DNA of 64,000 nucleotides from Terriglobia bacterium (GTDB lineage: Bacteria > Acidobacteriota > Terriglobia > Terriglobales > Acidobacteriaceae). Numbering within the stretch: position 1 is the stretch's first letter; each line of letters starts with the position of its first letter. Shown in pieces: positions 1 through 9,664 of the stretch. The position numbers were made by a program, and so were the translations under genes. The notes beneath the pieces are model-generated. The model did not search any database. It saw only the letters and a list, made by a program, of their open reading frames with translations, and was not told where the DNA came from. The DNA lies in NCBI GenBank assembly GCA_020073165.1, contig JAIQFP010000006.1, positions 124,001 through 188,000 on the forward strand, written 5' to 3'.

Positions 1-422
1 AGGCAACCGAGTCCGGCGCGGTGATTGATTATCGCGACTGGCAGATTCCGTTGGGCCGCCGCTTCCGCGCGTTGAAACTCTGGTTCGTGATCCGGCACTA
101 CGGCGTGGAAGGCCTGCAGCACCACGTGCGCGAGCATGTCCGCCTGGCGCAGCAATTCGCCGACTGGATTCGCAGCGACGACCGCTTCGAACTGGCGGCG
201 CCCGTGCCGTTGAACCTCGTCTGCTTCCGCCACAAAGGGGGAGACGAAGCCAATCAAACCTTGATGGACCGCCTGAACCGCAGCGGCGATCTCTACCTCA
301 CGCACACTCGTCTGAACGAACGCCTGACCCTGCGCCTGTGCGTCGGGCAGACCAACACCATCGAGCGCCACGTGGAGCATGCGTGGAAAAGGATTCAGGA
401 GGAAGCAGCGAGTTTGCCGTAG
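1..422 (+). CDS. PLP-dependent aromatic amino acid decarboxylase, C-terminal part (5' truncated)
   Basis: The frame is open from base 3 and ends at a TAG at 420-422, so only the last ~139 residues are present. The visible stretch begins ATESG-VIDYRDWQIPLGRRF and continues with RALKLWFVIRHYGVEGL, the signature of the C-terminal domain of group II decarboxylases (aromatic-L-amino-acid/tyrosine decarboxylase family). In that family this domain packs against the PLP-binding large domain; the lysine-bearing domain lies outside the window. The end (LTHTRLNERLTLRLCVGQTNT) is also typical. The substrate cannot be told from this fragment. A long inverted repeat begins at its stop codon and separates it from a convergent GAF gene. 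Confidence 0.9.
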   Translation, partial: ATESGAVIDYRDWQIPLGRRFRALKLWFVIRHYGVEGLQHHVREHVRLAQQFADWIRSDDRFELAAPVPLNLVCFRHKGGDEANQTLMDRLNRSGDLYLTHTRLNERLTLRLCVGQTNTIERHVEHAWKRIQEEAASLP

Positions 423-485
423 AGATGCAGCTTGCTGCGTCTCGCGCACCCAATACTGGAGACGTAGCAAGCTACGTCTCTACGG
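417..485. repeat. Inverted repeat between convergent genes
   Basis: Arms 417-443 and 459-485 are near-perfect reverse complements (CCGTAGAGA..GCGTCTC and GAGACGTAG..TCTACGG) with a 15-base loop. It overlaps the stop codon of the decarboxylase and precedes the end of the convergent GAF gene. No T-run follows on either strand, so it is an intergenic palindromic element rather than a classical terminator. Confidence 0.85.
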
Positions 486-489
486 GGCA

Positions 490-1002
490 CTACTTCTCTC
501 CCACGGCAGCGGACCGGACCGTCCCGGCCGTAGCGGACTGAGGCCCCCGGGCCTGCGGCTTGGGTTCGGCCTCCGGCGCACCAGCAGCTGCTTCTCGGGC
601 TTTTCTGGCGATGTACTTGCCCGGCCCAGCCAGGAAGCGCGCCAGCACATCGGCAACCTGCTCGAGCAGAACGCGGTCCTCGGCGCCGAACGCGTTTTCG
701 CGATCGCTCTCTACCGCCAGAACACCCAGCTCGCGGGTCGCCAGCTTGATCGAAACCAGAATCTTCGACTGCGTCTCCGGCAGCGCCACTTGCCCGGGAT
801 GCTGGTCCCGGCCAGCCTCCAGCAGTTGTTGCGGCGTGTTCTTGCCGACCGCGAGGTAAATGCCGACCCACGTGTAATGGCGGCCGCGGCAGAGCAGTTC
901 GATGACGTCTTCCAGGGGAGAATGATGAAAAGAAGGCTTGTTCGCAGCGAGCACACGCTTAACTTCTGCGAGCATTTCGCGGGCGGAACAGTAGGTTTTC
1001 AC
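490..1002 (-). CDS. GAF domain protein
   Basis: This is a soluble protein of about 170 residues with a central GAF-type sensor fold: helix LEDVIELLCRG, strand YTWVGIYLAVG, later strand ILVSIKLATRELGVLAVES and the closing helix VLLEQVADVLARFLAG. GAF domains bind small ligands or mediate dimerisation; the ligand here is unknown. The C-terminal ~35 residues are basic and Ala/Pro-rich, probably disordered. I prefer the GTG at 1002, preceded by CAGGA, which gives MKTYCSAREMLAEV; the frame is open to a TTG at 1071, so the start is uncertain. It lacks the conserved cysteines expected of a free methionine-R-sulfoxide reductase. It stands alone, convergent with the decarboxylase. Confidence 0.75.
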   Translation of the reverse strand: MKTYCSAREMLAEVKRVLAANKPSFHHSPLEDVIELLCRGRHYTWVGIYLAVGKNTPQQLLEAGRDQHPGQVALPETQSKILVSIKLATRELGVLAVESDRENAFGAEDRVLLEQVADVLARFLAGPGKYIARKAREAAAGAPEAEPKPQARGPQSATAGTVRSAAVGEK

Positions 1003-1105
1003 GTTTGAGTCCTGAGCGGCAAAGATTTGGGAATCGTGATCAAGTCTAGCCGCCGGGAGAACCACGGTCAACGACTAAGCCGTGGCGCCGGGCTGTTCGA
1101 CGGCG

Positions 1106-2101
1106 TTACTCCCTTTTTCCCAGGTTCTTCGGCAGGTCGGGAGGTGCAGGAGGAATCGACGAGGCCGGCCGCAGACCAGTCGCATTCGCATTGGCTGGAG
1201 CCGCGGGGTTTACCCCGAAATCCCAGACGTAGAGGTTCATGCCTTCTTTACCCAGCATCTCGACAACGGCGTACTCCCCGGGCGTGAGGGGCTCGGTGGG
1301 CGTCACCTTCACCCAGCCGCCAGTAAGCTGCTCGGCGTTGCTCGGAACCAGCTTCTGCTCCTGGCTGACCTTGCCGTAAACCGCGATCTTGATGTCGCCC
1401 ACGATGCGCTTGTCCCCTTTGGTCTGCACCCGCACAATGCGGAACCGGTCCCAGGGTTGTTCCGGCTCCTGGCTGGATTGTAGGGGCTGTTGCGGGTCGC
1501 TTCCGGCGGCTTGGTTCTGCTGCTCCACATTCACGTAGATCGAAGGCAGGGCGGCATGCGATTGAATTTTCGCGTGCGTTCCAGGGATCTCAATGCTCTG
1601 CTTGGAACTGGCAATGGGATTGATCGTCGCCCGCAGAATGTTTCCTGTCATGTTCTTCTTAACCTGGCTGCCCTGCTGCTGCAATTCGACCAGTTCCGGC
1701 TGGCCCTGGTAGGTATCGAGCAGCATGATGCCGCCGTCCTCGGGCAGGCGCAGGCCGGGCGCGACCTGGGGTGTCTTGAGCTCTTCGGCCTTGCGTTCCG
1801 CCTCCAGCTCCTTGTCAAGCTCCACCGCTTCCGGAGCGGGCTTCCCGGCGGCGCGGTCTTTCTCAAACTGCTCGGTCGCTGTCCAGTCCACCAGGTCTTT
1901 GGGCACTTCTTCCCACTCGTTGCGCTCCGCGCTGAGATAGCGGACGCGGTCGCCCTTCACCTCATACTTGGTGACCAGCTGGTAAGAACCGTCTTTCAGG
2001 ATCAGCCGCTTGGCGAGTTCCTGGGCGGAGGCCGAGTGCGCCACCACAAGGGACGACACTCCCAGCAGCAAACCGATCAGAATGAGGTAAAGGCGGCGCA
2101 T
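1106..2101 (-). CDS. Secreted hypothetical protein
   Basis: I do not recognise a named family. The 331-residue product starts with a clear Sec signal peptide (MRRLYLILIGLLLGVSSL, cleavage probably after AHSASA). A short strand-rich segment follows (RLILKDGSYQLVTKYEVKGDRVRYLS), then a charged Glu/Lys/Ala helix around residues 75-115. The second half is globular with strand patterns such as GDIKIAVYGKV and PLTPGEYAVVEM, ending in a Pro/Ala-rich tail. It is probably exported to the periplasm or outer membrane. It lies 49 bp downstream of the merB-like gene on the same strand and may share its transcript. The function is unknown. Confidence 0.75.
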   Translation of the reverse strand: MRRLYLILIGLLLGVSSLVVAHSASAQELAKRLILKDGSYQLVTKYEVKGDRVRYLSAERNEWEEVPKDLVDWTATEQFEKDRAAGKPAPEAVELDKELEAERKAEELKTPQVAPGLRLPEDGGIMLLDTYQGQPELVELQQQGSQVKKNMTGNILRATINPIASSKQSIEIPGTHAKIQSHAALPSIYVNVEQQNQAAGSDPQQPLQSSQEPEQPWDRFRIVRVQTKGDKRIVGDIKIAVYGKVSQEQKLVPSNAEQLTGGWVKVTPTEPLTPGEYAVVEMLGKEGMNLYVWDFGVNPAAPANANATGLRPASSIPPAPPDLPKNLGKRE

Positions 2102-2150
2102 AACCCCTATCCGTTAGATGCAGCCTGGCAGGCCCAGTTTACCCCGGACT

Positions 2151-2828
2151 TCACCCGGCAAGCCTCCAGAATTCCCCGGCCAGACCAATCCTGGCAAAGG
2201 CGGCCTCGGCCTCCTCCACGGTCTTCGGGCGCCAATCGGGACTCAATCGGTCTCCATACCACTCCTGGGCCAGCCGCCAGCCCTGATGCAACGTCAGGGT
2301 CCCTCCTCGAGGCCGGCCCCACAGCAGGCACCAGCGATCCACATGCTGTTCCGACCGGAACAGAAGCATGGTTTTTCAGGTGAATACGATGTCCTTATAC
2401 CAGTGGCGAGCGGGGACGGCAAAGTGGATGATTCCCCTGTGATCCAGCAGTTGGCCATCCTTCACCCGCAGCCCCATCTCAAAGTTGCAGCAGCCGCAGG
2501 AGGCCTGGATGCGAGCGTCTTTGTGCAACATGGCCGGAATCCCGAGCGCATCCCAGATACAGTTGCTGTACCAAGAGCGTTCCCCGACCTGCACCGGGAA
2601 GGCCGTGGGCACGGCCGAGAATGGGGCGGCGCGCCATAATTCTCCGTTCTCCTGTAGCACAAACGCGTGAGACTGGCTTAACCGCTGGAGTGCCGCTTTG
2701 GCTTGCCGCCGCCGACTTCCCAGCCCTTTGGCCATCTCTGCCACGCTTGGCGCCCGGCCTTTACGCAGAAAATGCCGATAGATGTACAGGCGCAACTTGC
2801 TGTCGAAGCCACCATATATCTCCGGCAT
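2151..2828 (-). CDS. MerB-like organomercurial lyase homologue, predicted selenoprotein (TGA at 2376-2378 read as Sec)
   Basis: Read through the TGA, this is a 225-residue protein close to MerB length (~212). The N-terminal part is a winged-helix-like module (RAPSVAEMAKGLGSRRRQAKA). It is followed by SNCIWDALGIPAML, matching the MerB Cys96-x-x-Asp99 motif as Cys90 and Asp93. The TGA is codon 151, in DIVFT-U-KTMLLFRS. Aligned by hand to MerB (CCHVHFFAS), it falls on catalytic Cys159. After the TGA the same frame continues 74 codons (EQHVDRWC, WYGDRLSPDW, FARIGLAGEFWRL) to a TGA at 2151. Established: MerB cleaves C-Hg bonds using Cys96, Asp99 and Cys159. Inference: selenocysteine replaces Cys159. 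The start at 2828 follows an AAGGGGG Shine-Dalgarno. The alternative is a Cys-to-stop mutation giving a pseudogene. The real substrate may not be mercury. Confidence 0.8.
2339..2371 (-). promoter_or_regulatory. Bacterial SECIS-like hairpin downstream of in-frame TGA
   Basis: On the minus strand, four bases after the TGA (2376-2378), CCATG (2371-2367) pairs with CATG-(T)-GG (2345-2339). After a CTT bulge, CTGTTCC (2363-2357) pairs perfectly with GGAACAG (2352-2346) around the tetraloop GGTC (2356-2353). The loop starts 19 nt after the TGA and has G in its first two positions, matching the published bacterial SECIS rules. The GGUC resembles the SelB-recognised loop of fdhF. The hairpin lies inside coding sequence, as bacterial SECIS elements do. 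Confidence 0.75.
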
Positions 2829-2964
2829 GCTGCCCCCTTGGATACATGTTACCTGCCGCGCTGGCCGACTGTTGAGTGCCAGTTTTCCACTGTTCCCTTC
2901 CCCGAAAAACTCTGGCATAATTGGTCGTGCACCCATCCTGCACAAAATTCCAAAGACAATTTAG

Positions 2965-4650
<1,686 letters not shown>

Positions 4651-4659
4651 AGCAGTTTC

Positions 4660-5088
4660 ATGCCGCAAACCACGGTTGAAATTCGCTCTCTGGGGGACAG
4701 TTCTCTGGCCGTAGGTTCTTCCGGCCCGCGCACGGTTACCATTGACCGCACGAAGGAAGCCGGTGGCCTCGGACTCGGCTTCAACGGCGGCGAACTGCTG
4801 CTGCTGGCTGTCGGCGGATGCTATAGCAACGATCTTTACCGCGAAGCCGCCAAACGCGGGATCAAAGTACGAGGAGTGCAGGTTAGAGTAGACGCGGATT
4901 GGGGTGGCGAGCCGGTACGTGCTCAGAACCTGTCATTTTCTGTGACCGTGGAGGCAGAAGCTGCGGAAGCGGAGATCGTGGAACTCATCCGGCACACCGA
5001 TCGTGTCGCCGAGATCCCCAACTCCCTGCGGCTGGCAACCCAGGTCAGGCTTGCTGAAATCACCGCACTGCCGCGCGCATCGCGGTAG
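4660..5088 (+). CDS. OsmC family protein with a single cysteine
   Basis: The 142-residue protein has the OsmC/Ohr fold pattern: an N-terminal strand region, then NGGELLLLAVGGCYSNDLYREAAKRG carrying the family's first redox cysteine (Cys54) at the start of the long helix, then the beta-rich second half. OsmC/Ohr proteins use a Cys pair to reduce organic hydroperoxides. Here the second cysteine is absent: the region that normally carries it reads HTDRVAEIPNSLR, and Cys54 is the only cysteine in the protein. It may therefore work as a 1-Cys enzyme or be a non-peroxidatic paralogue. It follows pyrG by 9 bp and is probably co-transcribed with it. Confidence 0.88.
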   Translation: MPQTTVEIRSLGDSSLAVGSSGPRTVTIDRTKEAGGLGLGFNGGELLLLAVGGCYSNDLYREAAKRGIKVRGVQVRVDADWGGEPVRAQNLSFSVTVEAEAAEAEIVELIRHTDRVAEIPNSLRLATQVRLAEITALPRASR

Positions 5089-5114
5089 GATAAACCACGA
5101 AGGCTTTGACCGGC

Positions 5115-5963
5115 ATGAGTGTCTCCTTCCAACTCGAAGGCATCCACATCGGCGACGGCGGCCTGTTCCTGATCGCCGGACCCTGCGTAATCGAAAGCGA
5201 AAAGCACGCCATCTTCATGGCTGAGGTCATCAAGGGCGTCACTCGCTCGCTTAACTTCCCTTTCATCTTCAAAGCTTCCTACGACAAGGCCAACCGAACC
5301 TCCATTCGCAGCTTTCGCGGCCCCGGCCTCGCCGAAGGGCTGCGCATCCTGAAAAAGGTCAAGGACGAAGTCCACGTCCCGGTGCTCACCGATGTGCACG
5401 AGGTGCAGGACGTCTCCAAGGTCGCCGAGGTCGCCGACGTGCTCCAGATTCCCGCTTTCCTCTGCCGCCAGACGGATCTGGTCGTGGCCGCGGCCATGAG
5501 CGAGCGCGTGGTGAACATCAAGAAGGGACAGTTCGTTTCCCCCTGGGACATGAAGCATGCGGTCGAGAAATGCCGCGAGGCGGGCAACGACCGCGTGTTC
5601 GTCACGGAGCGCGGCTCAAGTTTCGGCTACAACAACCTAGTGGTGGACATGCGCTCGCTGGCCATCATGCGCAAGTTTGCCCCGGTGGTGTTCGACGCTA
5701 CCCACTCGGTGCAATTGCCCTCGGCCTCCCACGGCGATGAAGACCAGCAGCCGGTGAGCGGCGGTCAACCGGAATTCATCCCAGTACTGGCCCGCGCCGC
5801 CGTCGCCGCCGGCGTGGACGGTGTGTTCATGGAAGTGCACGATAATCCCAAGGAAGCCAAGTCTGACGGGGCCAACGCGCTGGAATCCACCAAGCTGCGT
5901 GGGGTGTTGAAGGAGTTGCTGGCCGTGCATGGGGCGCTGTCGGGGGCGCATCTGACGCCCTAG
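5115..5963 (+). CDS. kdsA: 3-deoxy-8-phosphooctulonate (Kdo-8-P) synthase
   Basis: The enzyme condenses arabinose-5-phosphate and phosphoenolpyruvate to Kdo-8-phosphate for LPS core synthesis. The 282-residue TIM-barrel protein shows the family blocks [47 protein letters not shown] and DATHSVQLP. The N-terminal motif is AGPCVIES with Cys24 at the position that is Asn in the metal-independent E. coli enzyme. By analogy with the Aquifex enzyme this predicts the metal-dependent class. I chose the ATG at 5115 rather than the TTG at 5106 because AAGG at 5099-5102 is better spaced. kdsD and kdsC lie 1.3 and 11 kb away. Confidence 0.97.
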   Translation: MSVSFQLEGIHIGDGGLFLIAGPCVIESEKHAIFMAEVIKGVTRSLNFPFIFKASYDKANRTSIRSFRGPGLAEGLRILKKVKDEVHVPVLTDVHEVQDVSKVAEVADVLQIPAFLCRQTDLVVAAAMSERVVNIKKGQFVSPWDMKHAVEKCREAGNDRVFVTERGSSFGYNNLVVDMRSLAIMRKFAPVVFDATHSVQLPSASHGDEDQQPVSGGQPEFIPVLARAAVAAGVDGVFMEVHDNPKEAKSDGANALESTKLRGVLKELLAVHGALSGAHLTP

Positions 5964-6019
5964 CCTGATGCCCCGTCGCCGAATCTGCTACCATCCCAAT
6001 CTCATCCCGCGCCTGGGCC

Positions 6020-7171
6020 ATGCTGACTTTTGCTGCCATTGCCGGCCTTGTAATCATCCTCGCCGTCCTGCAGGACGCTTTCGAAACCGTCGTCCTGCCA
6101 CGCCGCATTACCCGCCACTTCCGGCTGACCGCCTGGTTCTACCGCAACACCTGGCGGCCCTGGCTGAAGCTGGCGAGGCGCATCCACTCACCCAATCGCC
6201 GGGAAGCTTTCCTCAGCTACTTCGGGCCGTTGTCTCTCATTCTCTTGCTGGTTTTCTGGGCGGCGGGCCTGATCTTCGGTTTCGCCTTGCTGCAGTATGG
6301 CGCCGGCGAGCACGTGAAACTCGGCGATGAGCCAGTCACGTTTGGGATTTTGGTCTATCACAGCGGCGAGACGTTCTTCACTTTGGGATACGGCGACATC
6401 GTCCCCAGTAACGGGCCGGCGCGCGCCTTGGCCGTGCTCGAAGCCGGCATGGGATTCGCCTTCCTGGGCGTCGTGATCGGCTACCTGCCCGTGGTCTATC
6501 AGGCATTTTCCGTGCGCGAGCTCGAGATCTCAATGCTCGACTCCCGTGCCGGCTCGCCTCCCAGTGCGAGCGAATTGCTATCCCGTCTGGGCTGCTGTCC
6601 TGACCAGTTCGTGCTGGATCAGGTCTTTCGCGACTGGGAGCACTGGTCCGCGGACTTGCTGGCCAACCATCTTTCGTATCCTGTCCTTAGTTTTTTTCGA
6701 TCGCAGCACAGCAACCAGTCATGGCTCGGTGCTCTCACGGTCATGCTGGATGTGACTGCGCTGGTGATGGCAGGAATTGACGGCATACGTACCGACCAGG
6801 CCCAACTCACCTTTGCCATGGCCCGTCACGCCGCGGTAGATCTCGCGCAGGTAGTGAACGCCCGCTACGACTCTTACACCCACAATCGCTTGTCCCAGGA
6901 GGAACTCGACGGATTGCGGAAGGCCCTGGCCGCGAGCGGGCTGAACCTGCACAGCGACGCTGCCGCAGAACAAAAACTGGCCAAACTCCGCTCCATGTAC
7001 GAGCCCTACATACAAGCCATCGCCCGCAACCTGCTGATCACGCTGCCGTCGTGGGTGCCGGCAGAAAAGAAGCGGGACAACTGGCAGGGTGGCCCGTGGG
7101 ACAAGATCATTCAGGCCAAAGGCTTGGGTGAACTGGGCGGACGTCCCCGAGTGAGGGACGAGCACTTCTGA
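6020..7171 (+). CDS. Two-TM potassium channel family protein
   Basis: This is a 383-residue membrane protein. It has an N-terminal hydrophobic helix (about 3-20), a second at 69-92 (LSLILLLVFWAAGLIFGFAL), a re-entrant pore loop with the K+ selectivity filter TLGYGD at 121-126, and a third helix around 135-160. The pattern fits the Ion_trans_2 (2-TM pore) superfamily. The C-terminal ~220 residues are cytoplasmic and helical, with no RCK/TrkA-N signature that I can see, so its gating ligand is unknown. It begins 56 bp after kdsA on the same strand. An inverted repeat follows its stop. Confidence 0.85.
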   Translation: MLTFAAIAGLVIILAVLQDAFETVVLPRRITRHFRLTAWFYRNTWRPWLKLARRIHSPNRREAFLSYFGPLSLILLLVFWAAGLIFGFALLQYGAGEHVKLGDEPVTFGILVYHSGETFFTLGYGDIVPSNGPARALAVLEAGMGFAFLGVVIGYLPVVYQAFSVRELEISMLDSRAGSPPSASELLSRLGCCPDQFVLDQVFRDWEHWSADLLANHLSYPVLSFFRSQHSNQSWLGALTVMLDVTALVMAGIDGIRTDQAQLTFAMARHAAVDLAQVVNARYDSYTHNRLSQEELDGLRKALAASGLNLHSDAAAEQKLAKLRSMYEPYIQAIARNLLITLPSWVPAEKKRDNWQGGPWDKIIQAKGLGELGGRPRVRDEHF

Positions 7172-7175
7172 AAGA

Positions 7176-7241
7176 CAGGAGTCGGTAGTCGGTAGTCAGG
7201 AGTCAGCGCGTGCATTTCCTGACTCCCGACTCCTGACTCCT
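7176..7241. repeat. Inverted repeat of AGTCGG/AGTCAGGAGTC units
   Basis: The left arm 7176-7205 is built of tandem AGTCGGT and AGTCAGGAGTC units, and the right arm 7220-7240 (TGACTCCCGACTCCTGACTCC) is its reverse complement. It occupies the whole channel-kdsD gap. No T-run follows. It resembles in design the other low-complexity inverted repeats between genes in this window. Confidence 0.8.
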
Positions 7242-7274
7242 TGCTTCTGGGTTCTGCTAACATCCTCTGTTTCT

Positions 7275-8270
7275 ATGAAACACATCGGCGAGAACGTGGT
7301 GCGCATCGAAGCCGAGGCGCTGCGTGCGCTGGCCGACCGCATTGCCGGCCCCATGGCGGACGCTTTTAATCGCGCTGTGGAACTGATCTACCGTTGCACC
7401 GGCCGCGTGGTTGTCACAGGCATGGGCAAGAGCGGCATCATCGCGCGCAAAATTGCCGCCACCCTAAGTTCGACCGGTACTCCCTCCTTGTTCATGCACC
7501 CGGTGGATGCCGTGCATGGCGACCTGGGAATGGTGGTTCGCGGGGACGTCGTGATGGCGCTTTCTTCGAGCGGCGAAACCGAGGAGATTCTGCGCCTGCT
7601 GGCGACCATCAAGCGCCTACAGGTACCGCTGATCAGCATGACCGGAGACACACTTTTCCCCGTGGCCTCCCGATCCGGCCGCCTATCCACCGTGGCCGCC
7701 GCGGCCGATGTTGCGCTGGACTGTTCGGTCGCCCAGGAAGCCTGCTCGCTAGGCCTCGCACCCACCGCCTCGACCACGACGATGCTGGCTCTAGGCGACG
7801 CGCTGGCCATGGCGCTCTCCGAGAAACGCGGATTTAAAGAAGAAGACTTTGCCAACCTGCATCCCGGAGGCAACCTGGGCAAACGCCTCGCCCGAGTTGA
7901 AACCCTGATGCATGCTGGCGACGCGGTGCCTCGCGTAACTCTCAAAACCAAAATGCCGGACGTGATCTACGAAATGTCCCGCAAGAAGCTGGGCGTCACG
8001 GCCGTGGTCGAAGGTGAGAAGCTGGTAGGTATCATCAGTGACGGCGATTTGCGCCGCTTGCTGGAAAAGCGCGGCAAAGACGTGCTCGATCTCACTGCCG
8101 CCGAGTGCATGACCGGGAACCCGAAAACCATCGCCCCCGGAGAGTTCGCCGCCACCGCCATCGCCATCATGGAAGAAAAGAAGATCACGTCGCTGGCGGT
8201 GGTGAATGGTCAGGGGAAATTGGAAGGTATTGTCCACCTGCACGATCTTTGGGGAACAGAAATGATGTAG
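7275..8270 (+). CDS. kdsD: Arabinose-5-phosphate isomerase (KpsF/GutQ family)
   Basis: The enzyme interconverts ribulose-5-phosphate and arabinose-5-phosphate, supplying the KdsA substrate. It is 331 residues. The N-terminal SIS sugar-isomerase domain includes GRVVVTGMGKSGIIARKIAATLSS, FMHPVDAVHGDLG and ALSSSGETEEI. The link HPGGNLGKRL is characteristic of the KpsF family. Two C-terminal CBS domains follow from about residue 205 (VIYEMSRKKLGVTAVV, GIISDGDLRR, ITSLAVVNGQGKLEGIVHLHDL). The ATG at 7275 lies just after the inverted repeat. Together with kdsA and kdsC it marks this as an LPS-making Gram-negative. Confidence 0.97.
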   Translation: MKHIGENVVRIEAEALRALADRIAGPMADAFNRAVELIYRCTGRVVVTGMGKSGIIARKIAATLSSTGTPSLFMHPVDAVHGDLGMVVRGDVVMALSSSGETEEILRLLATIKRLQVPLISMTGDTLFPVASRSGRLSTVAAAADVALDCSVAQEACSLGLAPTASTTTMLALGDALAMALSEKRGFKEEDFANLHPGGNLGKRLARVETLMHAGDAVPRVTLKTKMPDVIYEMSRKKLGVTAVVEGEKLVGIISDGDLRRLLEKRGKDVLDLTAAECMTGNPKTIAPGEFAATAIAIMEEKKITSLAVVNGQGKLEGIVHLHDLWGTEMM

Positions 8271-8280
8271 GGAAATTTTG

Positions 8281-8365
8281 GTAATTGTGTAATCGGGTAA
8301 TTTGGTAATTTGAACGAGCACCAGGAAAAATTACACAATTACCCGATTACCAAATTGCCCAATTG
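8281..8365. repeat. Inverted repeat of ATTACACAATTACC type (copy 1)
   Basis: The A/T-rich arms GTAATTGTGTAATCGGGTAATTT (8281 onward) and AAATTACACAATTACCCGATTACC (to about 8362) can fold on each other through about 15 bases of spacer. A second copy with the same core lies at 60861-60955. It is markedly AT-rich against GC-rich surroundings and fills the gap between kdsD and the small ORF. Confidence 0.85.
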
Positions 8366-8377
8366 CGAGATGTCCCC

Positions 8378-8590
8378 ATGTATCACTACGATCCCAACAC
8401 CGCGCTGGAAGAACTGACCGAAGACGCCACTCTCCCCAACCCGGTCCACGTGCGCGACATGATTCTGCGCAAACGGCTCGGTCCGGACAAGTCGCTGGAG
8501 TTGAACCGGCTATTCGTCGAGTACCAGAAGTTCTTCGGCGAGACGCAGAAGCTGGGGAAGGAAATTCTCAAGCAGCTGGCGGGTTCCTAA
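8378..8590 (+). CDS. Small hypothetical protein
   Basis: This is a 70-residue acidic-then-basic soluble protein, MYHYDPNTALEELTED..., with a predicted helical second half (DMILRKRLGPDKSLELNRLFVEYQ; KLGKEILKQL). No family is recognised. The ATG at 8378 is favoured over an upstream in-frame TTG at 8363, which lies in the repeat. The codon usage is like its neighbours and the residue pattern is non-random, so I consider it a real gene. It is possibly transcribed with kdsD, although the AT-rich inverted repeat lies between them. Confidence 0.6.
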   Translation: MYHYDPNTALEELTEDATLPNPVHVRDMILRKRLGPDKSLELNRLFVEYQKFFGETQKLGKEILKQLAGS

Positions 8591-8654
8591 GCAAAGCAGC
8601 CACCGGGTGCCCTCCATTCCTCGGTTCCATCCCGATAATACTGTGCCTCCCGGC

Positions 8655-9491
8655 TCACTTCAGATAATCTTCCACATCCACCAGGCAGTAGTAGTTCGTC
8701 TGCCGCACCAGATCGGACAGGATGGTGAGGTGTCCGGAACCAATCAACAGCAGGATGCGGTCGTTGGACAAGTCGGCGACGCGGTTGATGTTGGTAAGAA
8801 TACGGATATTTCTTTTATACCAGTTCGTAACCTCATCGGCTTGTCCGTAAGGAGCGTCGGTTTCATCGGGAAGCAGCATATCCAGATAGGAGGCGTGGTC
8901 GGGGCGCTTGGCTTCCTCGGAGTTCGCGAAGCGAAGATATTCGAGGACTGTGCTTTTCTTGAGCACCTCATCCCCCTGCACCACCCAGTCCGGCCGGGCC
9001 TGGTTATCGGCCGACGAAGAAGCTGGCGCGGGCTTCGGCGGCTTGACGGGTGGAGCGATTTCGGCGGGAACCCGGCCGTCCATCCACATCTGGTAGTCCA
9101 CGGGATAAATGGTGGAATGATTCAGGCGCTTGGCCAGTTTGAACCCGATCTGCTCAATTTCGTTTCGTCCCAGTTCGTGCTTTCCGGCAATGTAATCGGC
9201 GTATCTTGAGGTCCAGATGGACTGGTTGTACTGGCCTTCGACCGCGATCTTGCTGGGACGAAAGCGCTGCAGCCGGTCCAGCACCTCATCGATCTCTTTC
9301 TGCTTCTGGGCGGTCAGCACGTCATCGGCCTTCAGGTTGTATTTGTCCTGTCCCGGATTGTTCATGTGATAGGTACCCAGAATCATGACTTGCGTCATGC
9401 CGGGCTTGCAGGAGTTGTCTTTCTGGGAGGCGGCATGAGCACACGCCAGAAAGGCGAAAATTGGCAACATTCTTGAGAGAAACCGACGCAT
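8655..9491 (-). CDS. DUF5694-type exported protein
   Basis: The 278-residue product has a signal peptide (MRRFLSRMLPIFAFLACAHA). It then shows VMILGTYHMNNPG, KIAVEGQYNQSIW and near the end LLLIGSGHLTILSDLV. Such GTYH / AVE / GSGH motifs are seen in DUF5694 proteins, whose fold resembles the TraB/TIKI-like metalloprotease group. The conserved His and Glu could bind metal, but activity is unproven. A Pro-rich linker (PPVKPPKPAPASSS) interrupts the middle. It is a single gene, divergent from proS; an inner-membrane or periplasmic location is likely. The naming is from motif recall, so confidence is moderate. Confidence 0.7.
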   Translation of the reverse strand: MRRFLSRMLPIFAFLACAHAASQKDNSCKPGMTQVMILGTYHMNNPGQDKYNLKADDVLTAQKQKEIDEVLDRLQRFRPSKIAVEGQYNQSIWTSRYADYIAGKHELGRNEIEQIGFKLAKRLNHSTIYPVDYQMWMDGRVPAEIAPPVKPPKPAPASSSADNQARPDWVVQGDEVLKKSTVLEYLRFANSEEAKRPDHASYLDMLLPDETDAPYGQADEVTNWYKRNIRILTNINRVADLSNDRILLLIGSGHLTILSDLVRQTNYYCLVDVEDYLK

Positions 9492-9664
9492 GAAAGCTCC
9501 CCCGGTCGGGCAGAATTACTGGTCGCCACTTAGACGCACGAGATAAGAGGGTGTGAGCAACTCCGTCGCCCGCAGCGCAAGACCAAGAGCAAAAGTTCCC
9601 ACGCGGGTCGCGCTGCTCCAATCATTTACAATAGGCAATTCGACTCACACGAGACTGACTGACT

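Noticed and set aside
2893-2921. Sigma-70 promoter for pyrG (CATAAT at 2916)
   Set aside because: No acceptable -35 at 16-18 bp upstream; TTGAGT at 2872 is too far away.
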